Below are positions 24,811 through 35,874 of a DNA stretch of 64,000 nucleotides, piece after piece (position 1 is the stretch's first letter; every line of letters begins with the position of its first letter). The notes below the pieces were generated by a model. It was not told the DNA's origin, did no database searches, and worked only from the letters and a program-made list of their open reading frames with translations. Origin of the DNA: Ottelia alismoides. Taxonomy: Eukaryota > Streptophyta > Magnoliopsida > Alismatales > Hydrocharitaceae. The stretch lies in contig JAZKJV010002953.1 of NCBI GenBank assembly GCA_037367405.1, forward strand, positions 124,001 through 188,000, read 5' to 3'. A program made the translations under genes and the position numbers.

Positions 24811-26617
24811 CTGCAAGGGGCAGTGTCAAAAACTGACCAGGAGTTGTAAACATCAAAGAAATTTGCAAGACTGAAACGATCATATCAAATGTAAATGGTG
24901 TATATTATATTGTCATAGGAGTGGCGATGCTAAACATTAATTAAAAGGAACACTTCCCATGACACCGTGCATGCCAGTAAAATGCATTTCCAATCTTTCA
25001 TGTCCCACTTTCACGCCTAGGTTTTATCCATCTTTATGCAATGTGACCTTCGGTTTTCAAGCACTATCTGCCACTGTCATATATTGAGCGACACGTTGAA
25101 CCCACTCTTGTTATCCCACCATTGTGCGGGGCTCTACATATCATAATTTCCTCACAAAATCCACCACCACTGTCCATCCAAGCCACAGCCTTTGTCTACC
25201 AAATATTTCATCTTGTGCAGGGAGTGACAGGCAATAGTGTTTATCTTAGAATAGCCACACTGAATGTAATCACTTCCAAATTTAATATTTTGTTAGCATT
25301 AATATCGTGTTTCTTGGTATATGAAAGTTCCTTTTACGTTTCTCCCTCTTGGACAGTGGTTGTATCACTAGCACGCTGCCTCAGGCATCCTCCATGCCTC
25401 GGATGGCCTTTGTGTATATACCTTAAAGATGTTAACTGAAGATTCATCTAGCACTGTAGAGACCCAATTCCAAGGACGAGGGTCTGATAGACAGGCAAAG
25501 CTCAAGTATCCCCTCCTGGCAAGTAACTTGTCAAATCAGTTTACAAAGTTCGAAGACAGATTATGTGGCAGAGTTAGCCAAGTCACTTCGTTTCTGTGAA
25601 ACAAGTTCAGGAATATTTTATGGACATGAACCACTAGAAGTCAAGGCAGTGTTGAGAGATCCACTAGAAGTCAAGGCGGTGGAGGTAGAGGCAGTGGCAG
25701 GACCTCACAGCAATAGTACAACTATCGAAACCATATCTGATCAAAATGACGAAACTTTATGAAGAAGCATAATGGTACACCCCATGTCTCTCGTCACAGT
25801 TTTGACAGAACCACTAGAAGTCAAGGCGGTGGAGGAAGAGGCAGTGGCAGGACCTCACAGCGATAGTAGAACTATCGAAATCATATTGATCAAAATGACG
25901 AAACTTTATGAAGAAGCATAATGGTAAACCTCATGTCTCTCGTCAAGTAGCCCCTATTTATACTGATGTACATTATCACACCACCATAACCATTCGTGTG
26001 CAACAAATGATGATTCATTGGCTCACACAAATAGTCTCCAAACAGCTCAGTTGCAGCTGATGCAGCCCTTTCTTGTACTTCTATTGCGTGTATTGACATA
26101 TAATCGAATGAGGAGGAATGTGGATGATTTGAACTAGGATACAAACTTCAACAATGCTTCATAATCTGGTCGGTTAAGAGTTAACTACAGCAATAAGCAT
26201 TCAATTTTTGTTGATAAATGGATGGCCATGTGTCGATGTTATAAAAAAGCTACAACAATAGACAAATGATGAATAATAGCAATGATCGAAATATCAGGCA
26301 GTCATAAATCATTGGTGATGCCACCTTACTTGGGTTATGGTTGAATGATGTTCGACTAGCCATAAAACCTTAACAACTAGCATATAAATATGTTATCAAA
26401 AGTATCGTGGACTAGACTAAACCCCAACTTGATTGAGTGAGGATTTAACCCAACCATGTTATCTCGTCTACGCTAAGCTCCAACACGACTTCCTGGGTCG
26501 ATCATCACCTTAACTGGCTATGTATCTCCCTGGCTCCCCTAGTAAAAGAGCGTCGAAGTACCTCTCTCTTCTCCCAATAATATAAGAACATCCATCCCGC
26601 TCTAATGGCGTCCCTCG
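24811..26617. other. Intron sequence before the first nested element
   Basis: Mostly unassigned intron sequence. Frames such as 25,122-25,439 match nothing known. It includes the local tandem repeat near 25,627-25,950, listed separately. Confidence 0.4.
25627..25950 (+). repeat. Imperfect tandem duplication (unit ~145-150 bp)
   Basis: The phrase CCACTAGAAGTCAAGGC occurs at about 25,629, 25,660 and 25,810. From the second and third, about 140 bp run nearly in parallel (GGACCTCACAGC, AACTATCGAAA, GACGAAACTTTATGAAGAAG, CATGTCTCTCGTCA). One frame would read a glycine/arginine-rich peptide (RSQGGGGRGSGRTSQR) followed by stops, so a decayed RGG-type coding piece is possible but unproven. Confidence 0.6.
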
Positions 26618-26861
26618 TCGGAGCAATTGGCTAGGACACAGACGACAACCAGAGTGAGGGTTGGTCAAGACTCTTGCTAATTGGGCTTTCGCTATAACTA
26701 AAATATATAATAGTAGAAATCCTACCTTTCTTCCCCATCGGGTGCTATGTCTTAGTCTAGACCTGGTCTTGCATATCAGCCATCAGTGAGTGAACAATAT
26801 ATGTGTTCTTGAAAAAGCTTTGCCCAGGCCTAGGGAGAGCTAAAAAGCATAAAATATATAA

Positions 26862-27103
26862 TGTTGAGTTATCGTGCTTATGTGGGTACACGGATCTTTG
26901 GATGAGGGACTTTTTTAGTCATCCTTCTACATATACTGCACTCATCCCCCTCATTGGTTTTTTATCTTAGTGAAGAGCGCCATAATCTCTAGTGAGGGAG
27001 ATTGGGGGTTAAGAGCCCCCGTGGTTTTTCCCTCTGTGTAGGGTTTTCTAGGTAAGATCCTTGTCTCCATCTTTGTGTGTGTTTTACGTGTTTGATTCTA
27101 ATA
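26862..27103 (+). repeat. Duplicated copia 5' LTR (upstream copy)
   Basis: Begins TGTTGAGTTATC and is followed at 27,104 by TGTTATTAGAGCC, a decayed tRNA-iMet primer site. It matches the LTRs at 28,480 and 35,635. It belongs to copy 1 of the local tandem duplication and has no pol after it. Confidence 0.75.
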
Positions 27104-27389
27104 TGTTATTAGAGCCTCATTGAGCCCGATTCTCTTTCACAAGTGTAGCCCTCCTGGCCACCTCTGTGATTCAGGTCACAACCATTAGCACTCTCGGTGT
27201 GAGGACCCTCTCCGGTGCAATAGGCTAGGACAAAGACGGCAACTGGAGTGAGGGTTGGTCAAGACTCTTGCTAATTGGGTTTCGTTATAACTAAAATATG
27301 TACTAGTAGAAATCCTACCGTTCTTCCCCATCAGGTGCTATGTCTTCATTGACCTCAGTCTAGTCTTGGTCTTGCATATCAATCATCAA

Positions 27390-28396
27390 CATGGTTCGAA
27401 AAAACTAGCCTCGAGGCGGTCGAGGCGTACGCCTCGAGGCGAGGCGGTCCAATTTAGCCTCGAGGCGTGCGCCTCGGTCCAGCCCAGTGAGGCGCGCGCC
27501 TCAGGTAGCCGAGGCGTAGCCTCGAGGCGTTCCGCCTCGAGGCGGTCGAGGCGTTTGCCGAGGCGTTTTGACTTTTTGAAGCAATTTTTTATGATTTTAA
27601 TGGTTTAATTGTTAGTTTGAGAAGCTTATAAATATCTATTTGTTTAGGATAATGCTTATACAAGATAAATGCCTAAATCTGATGTTTCTTTCGTGTCCAT
27701 AACTTCATATTTACTATTAATTGTGTCTAACTATTTCTGCAAACTCTTACTATTTCACTCTTAATGAATGAATCCATAAATATCAAATCCAACAATGCTC
27801 GTAAAATTAACGAGCTTTGCAATATATCAAGCAAAATGAAATGGATATGATTCATGATTTCTCATAATGCCATATATTATACATTAGACACGTAACATAA
27901 ATTTCTTCGACTATATTTAATCGTACTTTTAATCAGAACAATATTTCAAATATTTGCTAGATATAGATACGATTCACAGTTTCTCGTGCGGCTATATATT
28001 ATATGGTAGACACAACATAAATTTCTTCAACTTATATTTAATCATACTTTTAATTACGACAATATTTCAAAGATAGATATGCATTGTTTAATGCTTTCGC
28101 AACATTCAAATACAATGAATTCCTTTTTGATTAGATGAAAATGTATAGAAAGGGATATGATGTTGTTATATCTTCTATTTTAGGGTTCTTATCTATATTA
28201 TTTCATCATATCTTATAGTGTTAAGTATTATATGTTGGGCAGATGACATATAATTACATTGAAATATATATATAATTATATTTTTTGCATTTTTCTCTCT
28301 ATAAACTGAGGCTTACGCCTCGACCGCCTCGAGGCTACGCCTCGCCTCGATTCCGATGGAAACGCCTCGTTCCGCCTTTCGTTTTTTCAAACCTTG
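27390..28396 (+). mobile_element. hAT-type non-autonomous element, GCCTCGAGGCG family, copy 1
   Basis: 1,007 bp, starting CATGGTTCGAAAAA and ending TTTTTTCAAACCTTG, with 8-bp flanks ATCATCAA (27,382-27,389) and GTCATCAA (28,397-28,404), 7 of 8 identical. The first ~170 bp and last ~85 bp are dense in palindromic GCCTCGAGGCG words; the middle is AT-rich and shared with the copy at 50,178. No transposase. The 80-codon frame at 27,366-27,608 is made of the repeats and is not a gene. The ends, the 8-bp duplication and the clustered subterminal repeats fit the hAT superfamily. Confidence 0.85.
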
Positions 28397-28479
28397 GTCA
28401 TCAATGAGTAAACAATATATGTGTTCTTGAAAAAGCTTTGCGTAGGCCTAAGAAGAGCTAAAAAACGCAAAATATATAA

Positions 28480-28719
28480 TGTTGAGTTATCGTGCTTAAA
28501 TGGGTACACTGATCTTTGGATGAGGGACTATTTACTCATCCTTCTACATATACTGCACTCATCCCTCTCATTGGTTTTTTATCCTAGTGAAAAGAGCTCT
28601 AATCTCTAGTGAGGGAGAATAGGGATTAAGAGCCCCTATGGTTTTTCCCTCTATGTAGGGTTTCCTGGGTAAATCCTTGTCTCCATCTTTGTGTGTGCTT
28701 TACATGTTTGATTGTAACA
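28480..28719 (+). repeat. 5' LTR of the nested copia element, followed by primer site
   Basis: 240 bp, TGTTGAG to TAACA. The next 13 bases, TGGTATTAGACCC, differ from the standard plant copia tRNA-iMet primer site at two positions. Nearly the same sequence is duplicated at 26,862-27,103. Confidence 0.82.
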
Positions 28720-29643
28720 TGGTATTAGACCCTCATTGAGCTCGATTCTCTTTCGAGACTGTAGCCCTCTGTGATCCGGGTCACAACCATCGGCAGTCTT
28801 GGTGTGAGGACCCTCCCCAGTGATGTGCTCCCTTGTGTTGTAGGCCCTCTTCCAGGTCATTCTGTGAAGGACCATGTTCTGCATGCACCCCCTTGGTATC
28901 ACATGTGCAACACATGTCCAACGCCCTAGCAACGTCCTAGCAGCACCCTGTGCAACACCTTCCTCATGGCAATGCAGCTCTGTTAGTGCGGCATGTTGCA
29001 ATTTCCTATCCACCTTCCATCGATCATAGTACTCCAACCGTGCAGGCACTCCTCCACCCCGCATGGGTCTTGTTGAGACGTGTTGTTTCGACTCCCTAAG
29101 GGAGACGTGTTGTTTCGACTCCCTAAGGTTAGTTCCCTACTACATGAGAACGGTTGTGATGTAGGCAAAGCCCTTGCGTGCTATTGGGGGTGCTTTTGCC
29201 TCATATTTTTTTGAGGCATCAAATTAAGAAGTGGATGATCATCCGTATGTGTAGATTGCACACATGTTTGATGATATGCAAGAGTATTCTACTGCATGGA
29301 TTCTGCTATTGGTAGTGCGCTCTCAAGGTGTCTGACAGAGCGTCTGTAAGTGTTTGTCAAAAGTCTAAAGGGCACACACTTGCTGGTAAATGATATTACG
29401 ATGCTAGAAGCAACTGGAGAACCCGGTTTTCCAAATGATGCCATCACGAAGTTATCATCCTTCTTGAAGGAATCATCGAAAAAAGTCTTATCTCTTCGCA
29501 ATCGACAGGCATTGGTTCAACTTTTAATACAAGGAGAACTAGCAATGCTCGCTCTACCAAATATGAATGGATTATCAACAGTGGTGCATATGACAGGTGA
29601 TCTTAAAATGTTTCATGATTATATGTTATCGTCTGGGATAGAG

Positions 29644-30967
29644 CATGGAAGGTTGTATCGGCGATATATCGCTGATATATCGGTTTCGACATGGTAAGGG
29701 TTTCGATATTACCCAATATCTCCTTTTACAGGGATATCGGCGATATATCGCCGATATATCGGTGATATATCGTCATATCGGCTCATATCGGTCAAAAATG
29801 ACTGGTTTCAGTAGAAAAAATCCCGGATATCGATCGATATCGCCGATATTTCACCGATATCTCTATATATAAATGCTATTATTCATGGAAGATTGATTCA
29901 ACACCTAGTATTAAAACACATATATCTAGCTACACTAGTATTAAAACACACAATGGTTTATATATATTTTGTTTCGGTAAAGCGAGACCCCCGTACTGGT
30001 AGGGTATGGCATGGCCTCAAATTTCGCCGAAATTCGACCGAATTTCGGTCGAATTTCGGTTTCGGTGGGTTACCGAAATCCAGCCGAAATGCCCTATATC
30101 GGCCGAAATTTGGGGGCCTTAGTTGAAAAAACGACCGAAATGACCGAAATTTCGGTCGAATTTCGACCGAAATTCGGCCGAAATTTCGTTTCGGTCAGTC
30201 ACCGAAACGAAACCGAAATCCGACATTTAAGGCCTTGGGGTATGGTGCGACAGGAGGGTGCATACAATGGTTCTTCAACTTGGTGTATGTTTACAAGTTA
30301 TCATGTTGTAAGAGTTGAATGAAATCGATTTCCAATATCTATAAGTCAATTCTTCGAAAACAAAATATCTATGAGTCAAGAATCAAACATTAATATCGAT
30401 ATGTTCAAAATGATCGATATATGCGATATAAGCTTCATAGATTGATCGATACGTGTGGTCTAAGAGTATATTTGTAAGCTATTTAGTGATCTAAGAACCT
30501 GGATGAACTCCATTTTCAATATATACAGGTCAACAACTAATAGTACCAGCGATAGTTCGATATTATCGATATGTGTAATATAAGGATCATAGTCTTCACA
30601 AATGATCTATATGTGTCATCTAAGTGTATATTTGTAAGTTATTTAATGTTATAAGAACTTGAATGGAATCCATTTCCAATATCTAAAGGTCACGAATAAA
30701 CATTAACAATGATATGTTCAATATGATGACCGATATGTGCGATGGTCTATAAATGACCGATATGTGTGATATAAGTGTGTATTTGTAGGTTATTTGTTGT
30801 TCTAATATCTTGGATGATCTTAATTTCTGAAAAAATGCCAAAAAAATTGGCTTTTTTGAGCCATTTTCGACATTTCTACCTATATCGTCGATATATCGTC
30901 GATATATCCCGATATATCCATTTCCTGGAGGACCGAAACGATATCGATATCGATGCGGCCTTCCATG
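29644..30967. mobile_element. hAT-type element with ATATCG subterminal repeats
   Basis: 1,324 bp with perfect 9-bp ends CATGGAAGG / CCTTCCATG and perfect 8-bp target duplication GGATAGAG (29,636-29,643, 30,968-30,975). Both ends carry repeated ATATCGGCG / CGATATATCG words (29,655-29,870 and 30,885-30,950). The middle contains the nested 228-bp element and, from about 30,300 to 30,850, loosely repeated phrases (ATATGTGCGATATAAG, TGTATTTGTAAGTTATTT). That core is shared with the element at 37,367-38,430, although that one has different subterminal words. No transposase. Confidence 0.85.
30010..30237. mobile_element. Nested 228-bp hAT-type MITE with TTTCGGTCG repeats
   Basis: Starts CATGGCCTCAAATTTCG and ends ATTTAAGGCCTTG, with perfect 8-bp duplication GGGTATGG (30,002-30,009, 30,238-30,245). 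Almost the whole element is AAATTTCGG / CCGAAATTT words on both strands, able to fold into a hairpin. It lies inside the larger hAT. The uninterrupted site is visible in the related element, where GTAGGGTATGGT occurs at 37,638-37,650. Confidence 0.85.
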
Positions 30968-31141
30968 GGATAGAGACAGTTATAGTTGCAAACGTGTCTC
31001 CTGTTATTTTGCTAGAAAAGGGACAATTCTGTTGTAAATTGTTTCCTCTTTGCATCGAGTTGTAACATATTTCCTCTTTACCGATGCACTTGCACGTCCC
31101 TAATTTCCCAAAAATTTCTTGCCAGTTAGTAAGATAAATAA

Positions 31142-32267
31142 TTGCACTTCATGCTTGAGGTTTGGAGACATGCATTGGAGACTAAGGGTGCGTTTGGTTC
31201 GTGGGTTATCCAGGGGTGGATAACCCGGTTTTGTGTTTGTGTGTTTCGTTGGTGGGTTAAGGGTTGGGAGGGTTTGTGTGATGTGATTGTATTGGAATTT
31301 GAAAAAGTTGGTAGTTATTATGGTATAATTGTATTAAAATTTGAAAAAGATGGTGGTTGGTGTGATGTGATTGTATTAAAGTTTGGAATAGTGAGTAGAA
31401 GTTGAGTATTTTATGATTTTTAGATGATATGATGGTATAATATATATTTTTTGATTGGAAAGAGAGTGGGCCCCACCAGTGGGTTGGAAATATGGGTTTT
31501 GGGGGGTAACCCACCCAAAGTGGGGGTAACCCCCCAACCAAACACACCCTAAAGGTTTTCGTATAAGTAGGGCTAAGACAGAATATATGGAATGCATCTT
31601 TGATGGAAATAATGGTGAAGGAATCGAGGTGAAGATTGGTGACGATAACATTCAGAAGAGAGATTCTTTTAGATATTTGGGATCTATTTTGCAACATGAT
31701 GGGGAAATTGATGGAGATGTTACTAATAGAATAAATGCAGGCTGGCTAAAGTGGAGAGGAGCCTCCGATGTTCTCTGTGATAAGAAAATTCCTTTTAAAA
31801 TTAAAGGAAAGTTTTACAAAGCAGCTGTGAGACCTGCTATGCTTTATGGTTCTGAATGTTGGCCTCTGAACCATAGACATGTGCAGAGAATGGCAGTAGC
31901 ATAAATGAAAATGCTAAGATGGATGTGTTAACATACACGTAAAGATCGGATTCGGATTGATGCAATCAGAAAGAAAGTTGGTGTAGCTCCGATCGAGGAT
32001 AAGATGCGAGAAAATCGCTTAAGATGGTTTGGTCATTTGCAAAGAAGGTCAATTGATGCACTGGTTAGGAGATGCGAGTGTTGGGATGTTGAGCCCGCTA
32101 AGAGAGGGCGAGGACGGCCCAAGAATTGTTGGAAAGAGACTCTACGAAGGGATCTTAGTTTTTTGGATATAAGTCCGAGATTGACCCAAGATAGATATGA
32201 ATGGAGGCGAAGAATCCATGTAGCCGACCCTACTTAATTGTGGGAAAAGGCTTTGTTGTTGTTGTTG
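31142..32267 (+). mobile_element. 5'-truncated RTE-type LINE, interrupted by a MITE
   Basis: The frame begins LEVWRHALETK at ~31,149, continues after the MITE at 31,550 with GFRISRAKTEYMECIF, then RYLGSILQHDGEID, GKFYKAAVRPAMLYGSECW and, after a stop near 31,903 and a short break, MRENRLRWFGHLQRR and AKRGRGRPKNCWKETL, ending DPT and a stop at 32,235. It finishes in a (TTG)n run (32,254-32,267). This is the C-terminal part of an RTE-clade LINE reverse transcriptase and its typical 3' tail. The 5' part and endonuclease are missing, as is usual for dead-on-arrival copies. Confidence 0.85.
31186..31549. mobile_element. PIF/Harbinger-type MITE (Tourist-like), 364 bp
   Basis: Terminal inverted repeats GGGTGCGTTTGGTTCG / CAACCAAACACACCC flanked by the 3-bp duplication TAA (31,183-31,185 and 31,550-31,552). 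It splits the LINE coding frame exactly: removing it and one TAA restores codon continuity. The 146-codon minus frame at 31,257-31,697 crosses the MITE boundary and is not a gene. Confidence 0.88.
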
Positions 32268-32454
32268 CATGCTGATTTTTTATCATAATTTGTGTGTTCC
32301 AAAAGACTGATAGAGAAGCTAGTAGATTAGAATTAGATTAGTTGATGATGTAATATTGCCTTCCAGCTCGAGTGGGTCAAGCTCGTATCTCCCCTTTAAT
32401 ACAAAAATGGCATGAAAACATCTCGTTCATATCAATCTTTCTTCTTTACATAAT

Positions 32455-33190
32455 TTGATGCATGATATTTTCTCTAGATTGTCTAAGGATGATTTGCATT
32501 GTAAGATTTGCCAACTTGCAAAGCAAACATGCACTACATTTCCTGAATCTACTGGTAAATCTACTTGTGCATTCGAATTAGCGAATTCTGATATTTGTGG
32601 TCTGTCAAGTGTGAAGAGCATGGGTGGCCAATATGTACCATATCACTTTTATTGATGATTTTATATGGATTAGTAATGTGATTTTATTGAATGTCACTAG
32701 AACAGTCCTACTCCGACGAAATGTGCCAAAGAATTTTTTAGGAGAAGCTGTCTTGACTACTGCTTATCTCTGATAGTTAGGACACCTTTTGTCATAATTG
32801 AGAAAAGACCTCCTTTCTCTGTCAACCATCCGGATACCTCTCCCTTCAGTTTGGACCCACAGGTTTTTGGATGTGTCTGCTTTCTTCATAATTCTGGACC
32901 AGGTCGGCGAAAGTTGGATCCAAAGGTCACGAAGTGCATCTTTCTTAGCTATTCCGAAACCCAAAAAGGATATAAATGTTATGACCATGTGGCATGCCGT
33001 ATTCATGTGAGTATGGATTATTTTCTTTGAGAGTGAGTCATATTTCTCTAATAACATTCCTCAGGAGGAGTCAATGAATATAGATGTTGAGAAAAATGAG
33101 AATGTGATTTACTTTCTTGAGGGCATACAAGAGAAACAAGAGGGACATCCCTTGACCAGGGTAAACGAGGTTTGCATACTTTCCTCACTC
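32455..33190 (+). pseudogene. Copia integrase remnant
   Basis: Opens with LHDIFSRLSKDD...CKICQLAKQT (the C-x-x-C of the integrase zinc-binding part), then FELANSDICGLSSVKSMGGQY, which contains the first catalytic Asp (SDICG). After a large deletion of the core it continues in shifted frames at ~32,850-33,060 with a block like SGPGRRKLDPKVTKCIFL then SETQKGYKCY, which is the end of integrase before the RT linker. The second Asp and Glu are lost with the deletion. Confidence 0.72.
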
Positions 33191-33239
33191 TTGAAAGCAT
33201 TCTAAAGAAAAAAGACGAGCTCAGGTTAATGCTTTCATC

Positions 33240-34832
33240 AGATGAGTGATGAAACTACAAATGGTACAAGACCAAAAAGGGAGAACAAGCGATGTCGTTC
33301 TTTCATGCTACTTTTTGTAATCACACCGCACTTGCAATCAAAATTTTTACATCAACGGTTCATCTATTGCGTGTGGTTGATGCGGATCGACGCCCATCCA
33401 TGGGCTTTATTTACGGAGGGTTTGAATAGGCAAAGAGAGAGATAATTAAAGCTTTCAATAGCGTAGAGCCATCTTACAAATTTTTTGTTGACGCTATTAT
33501 CTCCAAGACCAAAGGCAGACTTGACACTCCATTGCATCTAGCGGCTTACTTTTTGAACCCATACTCCTTCTATACGGAGTGTGGTGGTGATGCAGATATT
33601 GTGGCGAAGAGAGGTTTTATAGATTGCATGGAAAGCTTTCATCCAGATTTCGATATACAAGATCCCATCACCACAAAGGAGCTTCTTTATTGCAGAGATG
33701 GTCGCAGGGCATTTGGCAAGCCACTAGTCGTGAGACAAAGGATGAGAAATGAAGAAAATTACGATCCAGGTATTTCAGGCATTGCTTTCAATTCACGTCG
33801 TTCGCATCATCTTTGATTTTATTGACTTAATCAATTCTTTATTTTATTATCTATTTGTGGTATAATCATGGAGATGACATGCCACATTTGAAAGCCATGA
33901 CCATCAAGATCTTGAGCTTGATGTCTTCATCCTCTGGATGTGAGCACAACTGGAGTACGTTGGACTCGGTAATGACTCCACTAACCCACCTATTTGGAAT
34001 ACAAGTCGTAAATTAATAATTGATATAGTCACAATATTTGTAATGTTGCTTACGTATCCATACCAAGAAAAGAGGCAGGTTGGAGACAAAGAGACTGAAC
34101 GATCTTTTGTGCATTCATTTCAATTTCAACCTGATGGAACATCGGCTTGAGAAAGAAGAGATCATCTTTCCTCCCGTGATCGTGCACATTTAGGTGAATG
34201 GACATGAGAGGTCAATGTACAAGATCAAGACTAGGAGGTCTTTCCATGTTCCAGATTGACTTGGGATGCAATGACTCATGCAAGTGGTGCTGAAGAGAAT
34301 TTGGAACTGAGAAGAAGTCAAAGATGTAAACGTGACAAGGAAGCTTCATCTTCGAGCTCAAACCTTGTGTTTATAAATGAGGAAGAAGAAGAATTTATGT
34401 TGAAGACATTGATGAAGAAGATGATAATGATGAGGATGAAGATGATGACAAAGAGCTTGATTTGGATGATGACATTGATGGGGATGAATGACTTTTTACT
34501 TGCTACTTGAATTATTTTTGTTTTGACATATTATATCTGTTTGTGAATATTAGCTCGTGTTATGTAGCCAACATTCTTAACTTTCTTCTTTTTTCTGTTT
34601 TCTTCAATTACTTCTTTCTTTAGCTCTTATAGAATTGAAAATTTCTAAATTTATGTAAATTTATGAGTATATGTATAAAAAAATCAGTTATATAATTAAA
34701 TAAATTAATATAATAAAAAAATTCAAAACCGACTACTGGCCAACTAAATCTGATTAGTCGCTCGACTACCGATTAATCCTTAATTGATGACCTAACCGAT
34801 CGAGTATCGACTGCCAACTTCTACAACCTTGG
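33240..34832 (+). mobile_element. hAT transposase remnant (autonomous-type element)
   Basis: Broken frames match the second half of a plant hAT transposase: VLRLVDAD then MGFIYGGF near 33,370-33,430, LHLAAYFLNPYSFY and KRGFIDCMESFHPD at 33,532-33,816, SGCEHNWSTLDS near 33,937, and the dimerisation block TKKRNRLETKRLNDLL near 34,070-34,110. An acidic tail rich in Asp/Glu is at 34,380-34,490. The right end reads CTTCTACAACCTTGG (34,818-34,832), preceded by CCGACTA / CGACTACC words. The left end was not found; it lies between about 33,190 and 33,290, where copia sequence stops. Copia resumes at 34,833. Confidence 0.8.
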
Positions 34833-35634
34833 AAAATACGTTGCAGACTTATTGAAGGATTGCGACATGTTGGGATACAAGCCTACTACTAATCCTATTG
34901 AGACAAATCATAAACTGAATAAATAGGATGGCAACTACTTGATGATGCAGGAAATGGTAGGTATCAAAAATCGATGGGAAAATTAATCTATCTTACCCTT
35001 ACTAGATCAGATATTACATACACTGTAAATGTGGTGAGTAAATTCATGCATGTTCCTAACACCTCATGCTAATGCGGTAAATGGAATTTTATGCTACATA
35101 AAAGGATCACCTGGAAAAGTTCTTATGTTCAAGAAAAATCTTGAATTCACTATTGAAGGATACACTGATTAACTGGGCAGGCTCCATTGATGACAGAAGA
35201 TCCACCGCAGGTTATGTTGTATATGTATGTAAAAATTTGGTTATTTAGAGAAGTAAGAAGCAAAATGTAATTTCGAAATCAAATGCTAAAGCGAAATATC
35301 GTGCTCTTGCCAATGGTGTTATAAAAATTATATAGCTAAAACGTCGGGTACATGACTTGGGCATTAAGGTTAGTATACCAATGAAGATGTTTTGTGACAA
35401 CAAGGCTGCAATAAACTTGATCAACAATCTTATAATGCATGACAGAACGAAGTACTTGGAGATTGATACACCTCATCTGTGAGAAGATTGATGTTAGATT
35501 GTTGTGCCTTCCTTACCAGAAATCTACCGAACAGGTTGTTGATCTCATCACAAAGGGGGTTGCCTACGATACTATTTGAGTTGAATGTAGGCAAGTTGAG
35601 CATGGTGGACATGTATGCCCAATTTGAGGGAGAT
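34833..35634 (+). pseudogene. Copia reverse transcriptase end and RNase H remnant
   Basis: The RT end (LLKDCDMLGYKPTTNPIE) is at ~34,845-34,910. RNase H follows: EGYTD at about 35,157, a shift, then SIDDRRSTAGYVVYV, SKSNAKAKYRALANGV, MKMFCDNKAAINLINN, HDRTKYLEID and VVDLITKG just before the purine tract. The catalytic Glu of the SSAEAEY block is altered (reads NAKAKY). Multiple stops. Confidence 0.8.
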
Positions 35635-35874
35635 TGTTGAGTTATCATGCGTATATGGGTAAACAGATCTTTGGACGAAGGACGGTTTACACATCATTCT
35701 ATATATATTGTATGCAACCCTTCATTATTTTTTATTTTAGGGAAAAGAGCCATAATCTCTAGTAAGGGAGAATATGGATTGAAAGCCCCCGTGATTTTTC
35801 CCTCTGTGTAGGGTTTGGCACGTAAATCCTTGTCTCCATCTTTGTATGTGTCGTGTGTGTGTTTGATTCTAATA
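35635..35874 (+). repeat. 3' LTR of the nested copia element
   Basis: 240 bp, TGTTGAGTTATC start, same body as 28,480-28,719 but with many differences, so the insertion is old. It ends CTAATA against GTAACA in the other copy. Confidence 0.8.

Larger units (their letters stand above)
26618..28822 (+). repeat. Tandem duplication of ~595 bp spanning a copia 5' LTR, later split by a hAT
   Basis: Copy 1 is 26,618-27,212; copy 2 is 27,213-28,822 minus the hAT element and its duplicated target. Both contain, in order, the flank (GCTAGGACA..., CTTGCATATCA), the copia LTR, the primer site and about 100 bp of leader ending GTGAGGACCCTC. Subtracting the 1,015 bp of the hAT leaves copy 2 also at 595 bp. 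The duplicated block begins outside the retrotransposon, so it arose after insertion. Confidence 0.75.
29289..31100 (+). pseudogene. Copia gag end and protease remnant, split by a hAT
   Basis: The plus frame at 29,350-29,643 ends in HMTGDLKMFHDYML, and a one-base-shifted frame just before it reads WIINSGA. Together these are the copia protease loop (W-x-x-D/N-S-G-A) and the block after it. The protein similarity resumes after the hAT at 30,976 with ETVIVANVSPVILLEKGQ, so the hAT interrupted the codons for SGIE. The usual catalytic Asp is Asn here. This is a fossil. Confidence 0.65.
28480..35874 (+). mobile_element. Ty1/copia element broken by nested insertions
   Basis: 5' LTR 28,480-28,719 and 3' LTR 35,635-35,874 (each 240 bp, TGTTGAG...TAACA or AATA), primer site TGGTATTAGACCC at 28,720, purine tract TTTGAGGGAGAT before the 3' LTR. 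Between them lie copia fragments in the right order: the gag/protease junction (29,350-29,643 and 30,976-31,100), integrase (32,455-33,190) and RT/RNase H (34,840-35,630). They are separated by a hAT (29,644-30,967), a LINE with a MITE (31,142-32,267) and a hAT transposase remnant (~33,240-34,832). Flanks ATATAA before the 5' LTR and AATAA after the 3' LTR could be a worn 5-bp duplication. Confidence 0.82.

Noticed and set aside
27400..27560. Regularly repeated palindromes that could suggest a CRISPR-like array
   Set aside because: The repeats are irregularly spaced, lie at both ends of a transposon with an 8-bp duplication, and the organism is a plant.
28651..29064. Minus-strand frame of 137 codons
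   Set aside because: Antisense to the copia 5' LTR and leader; no recognisable protein.
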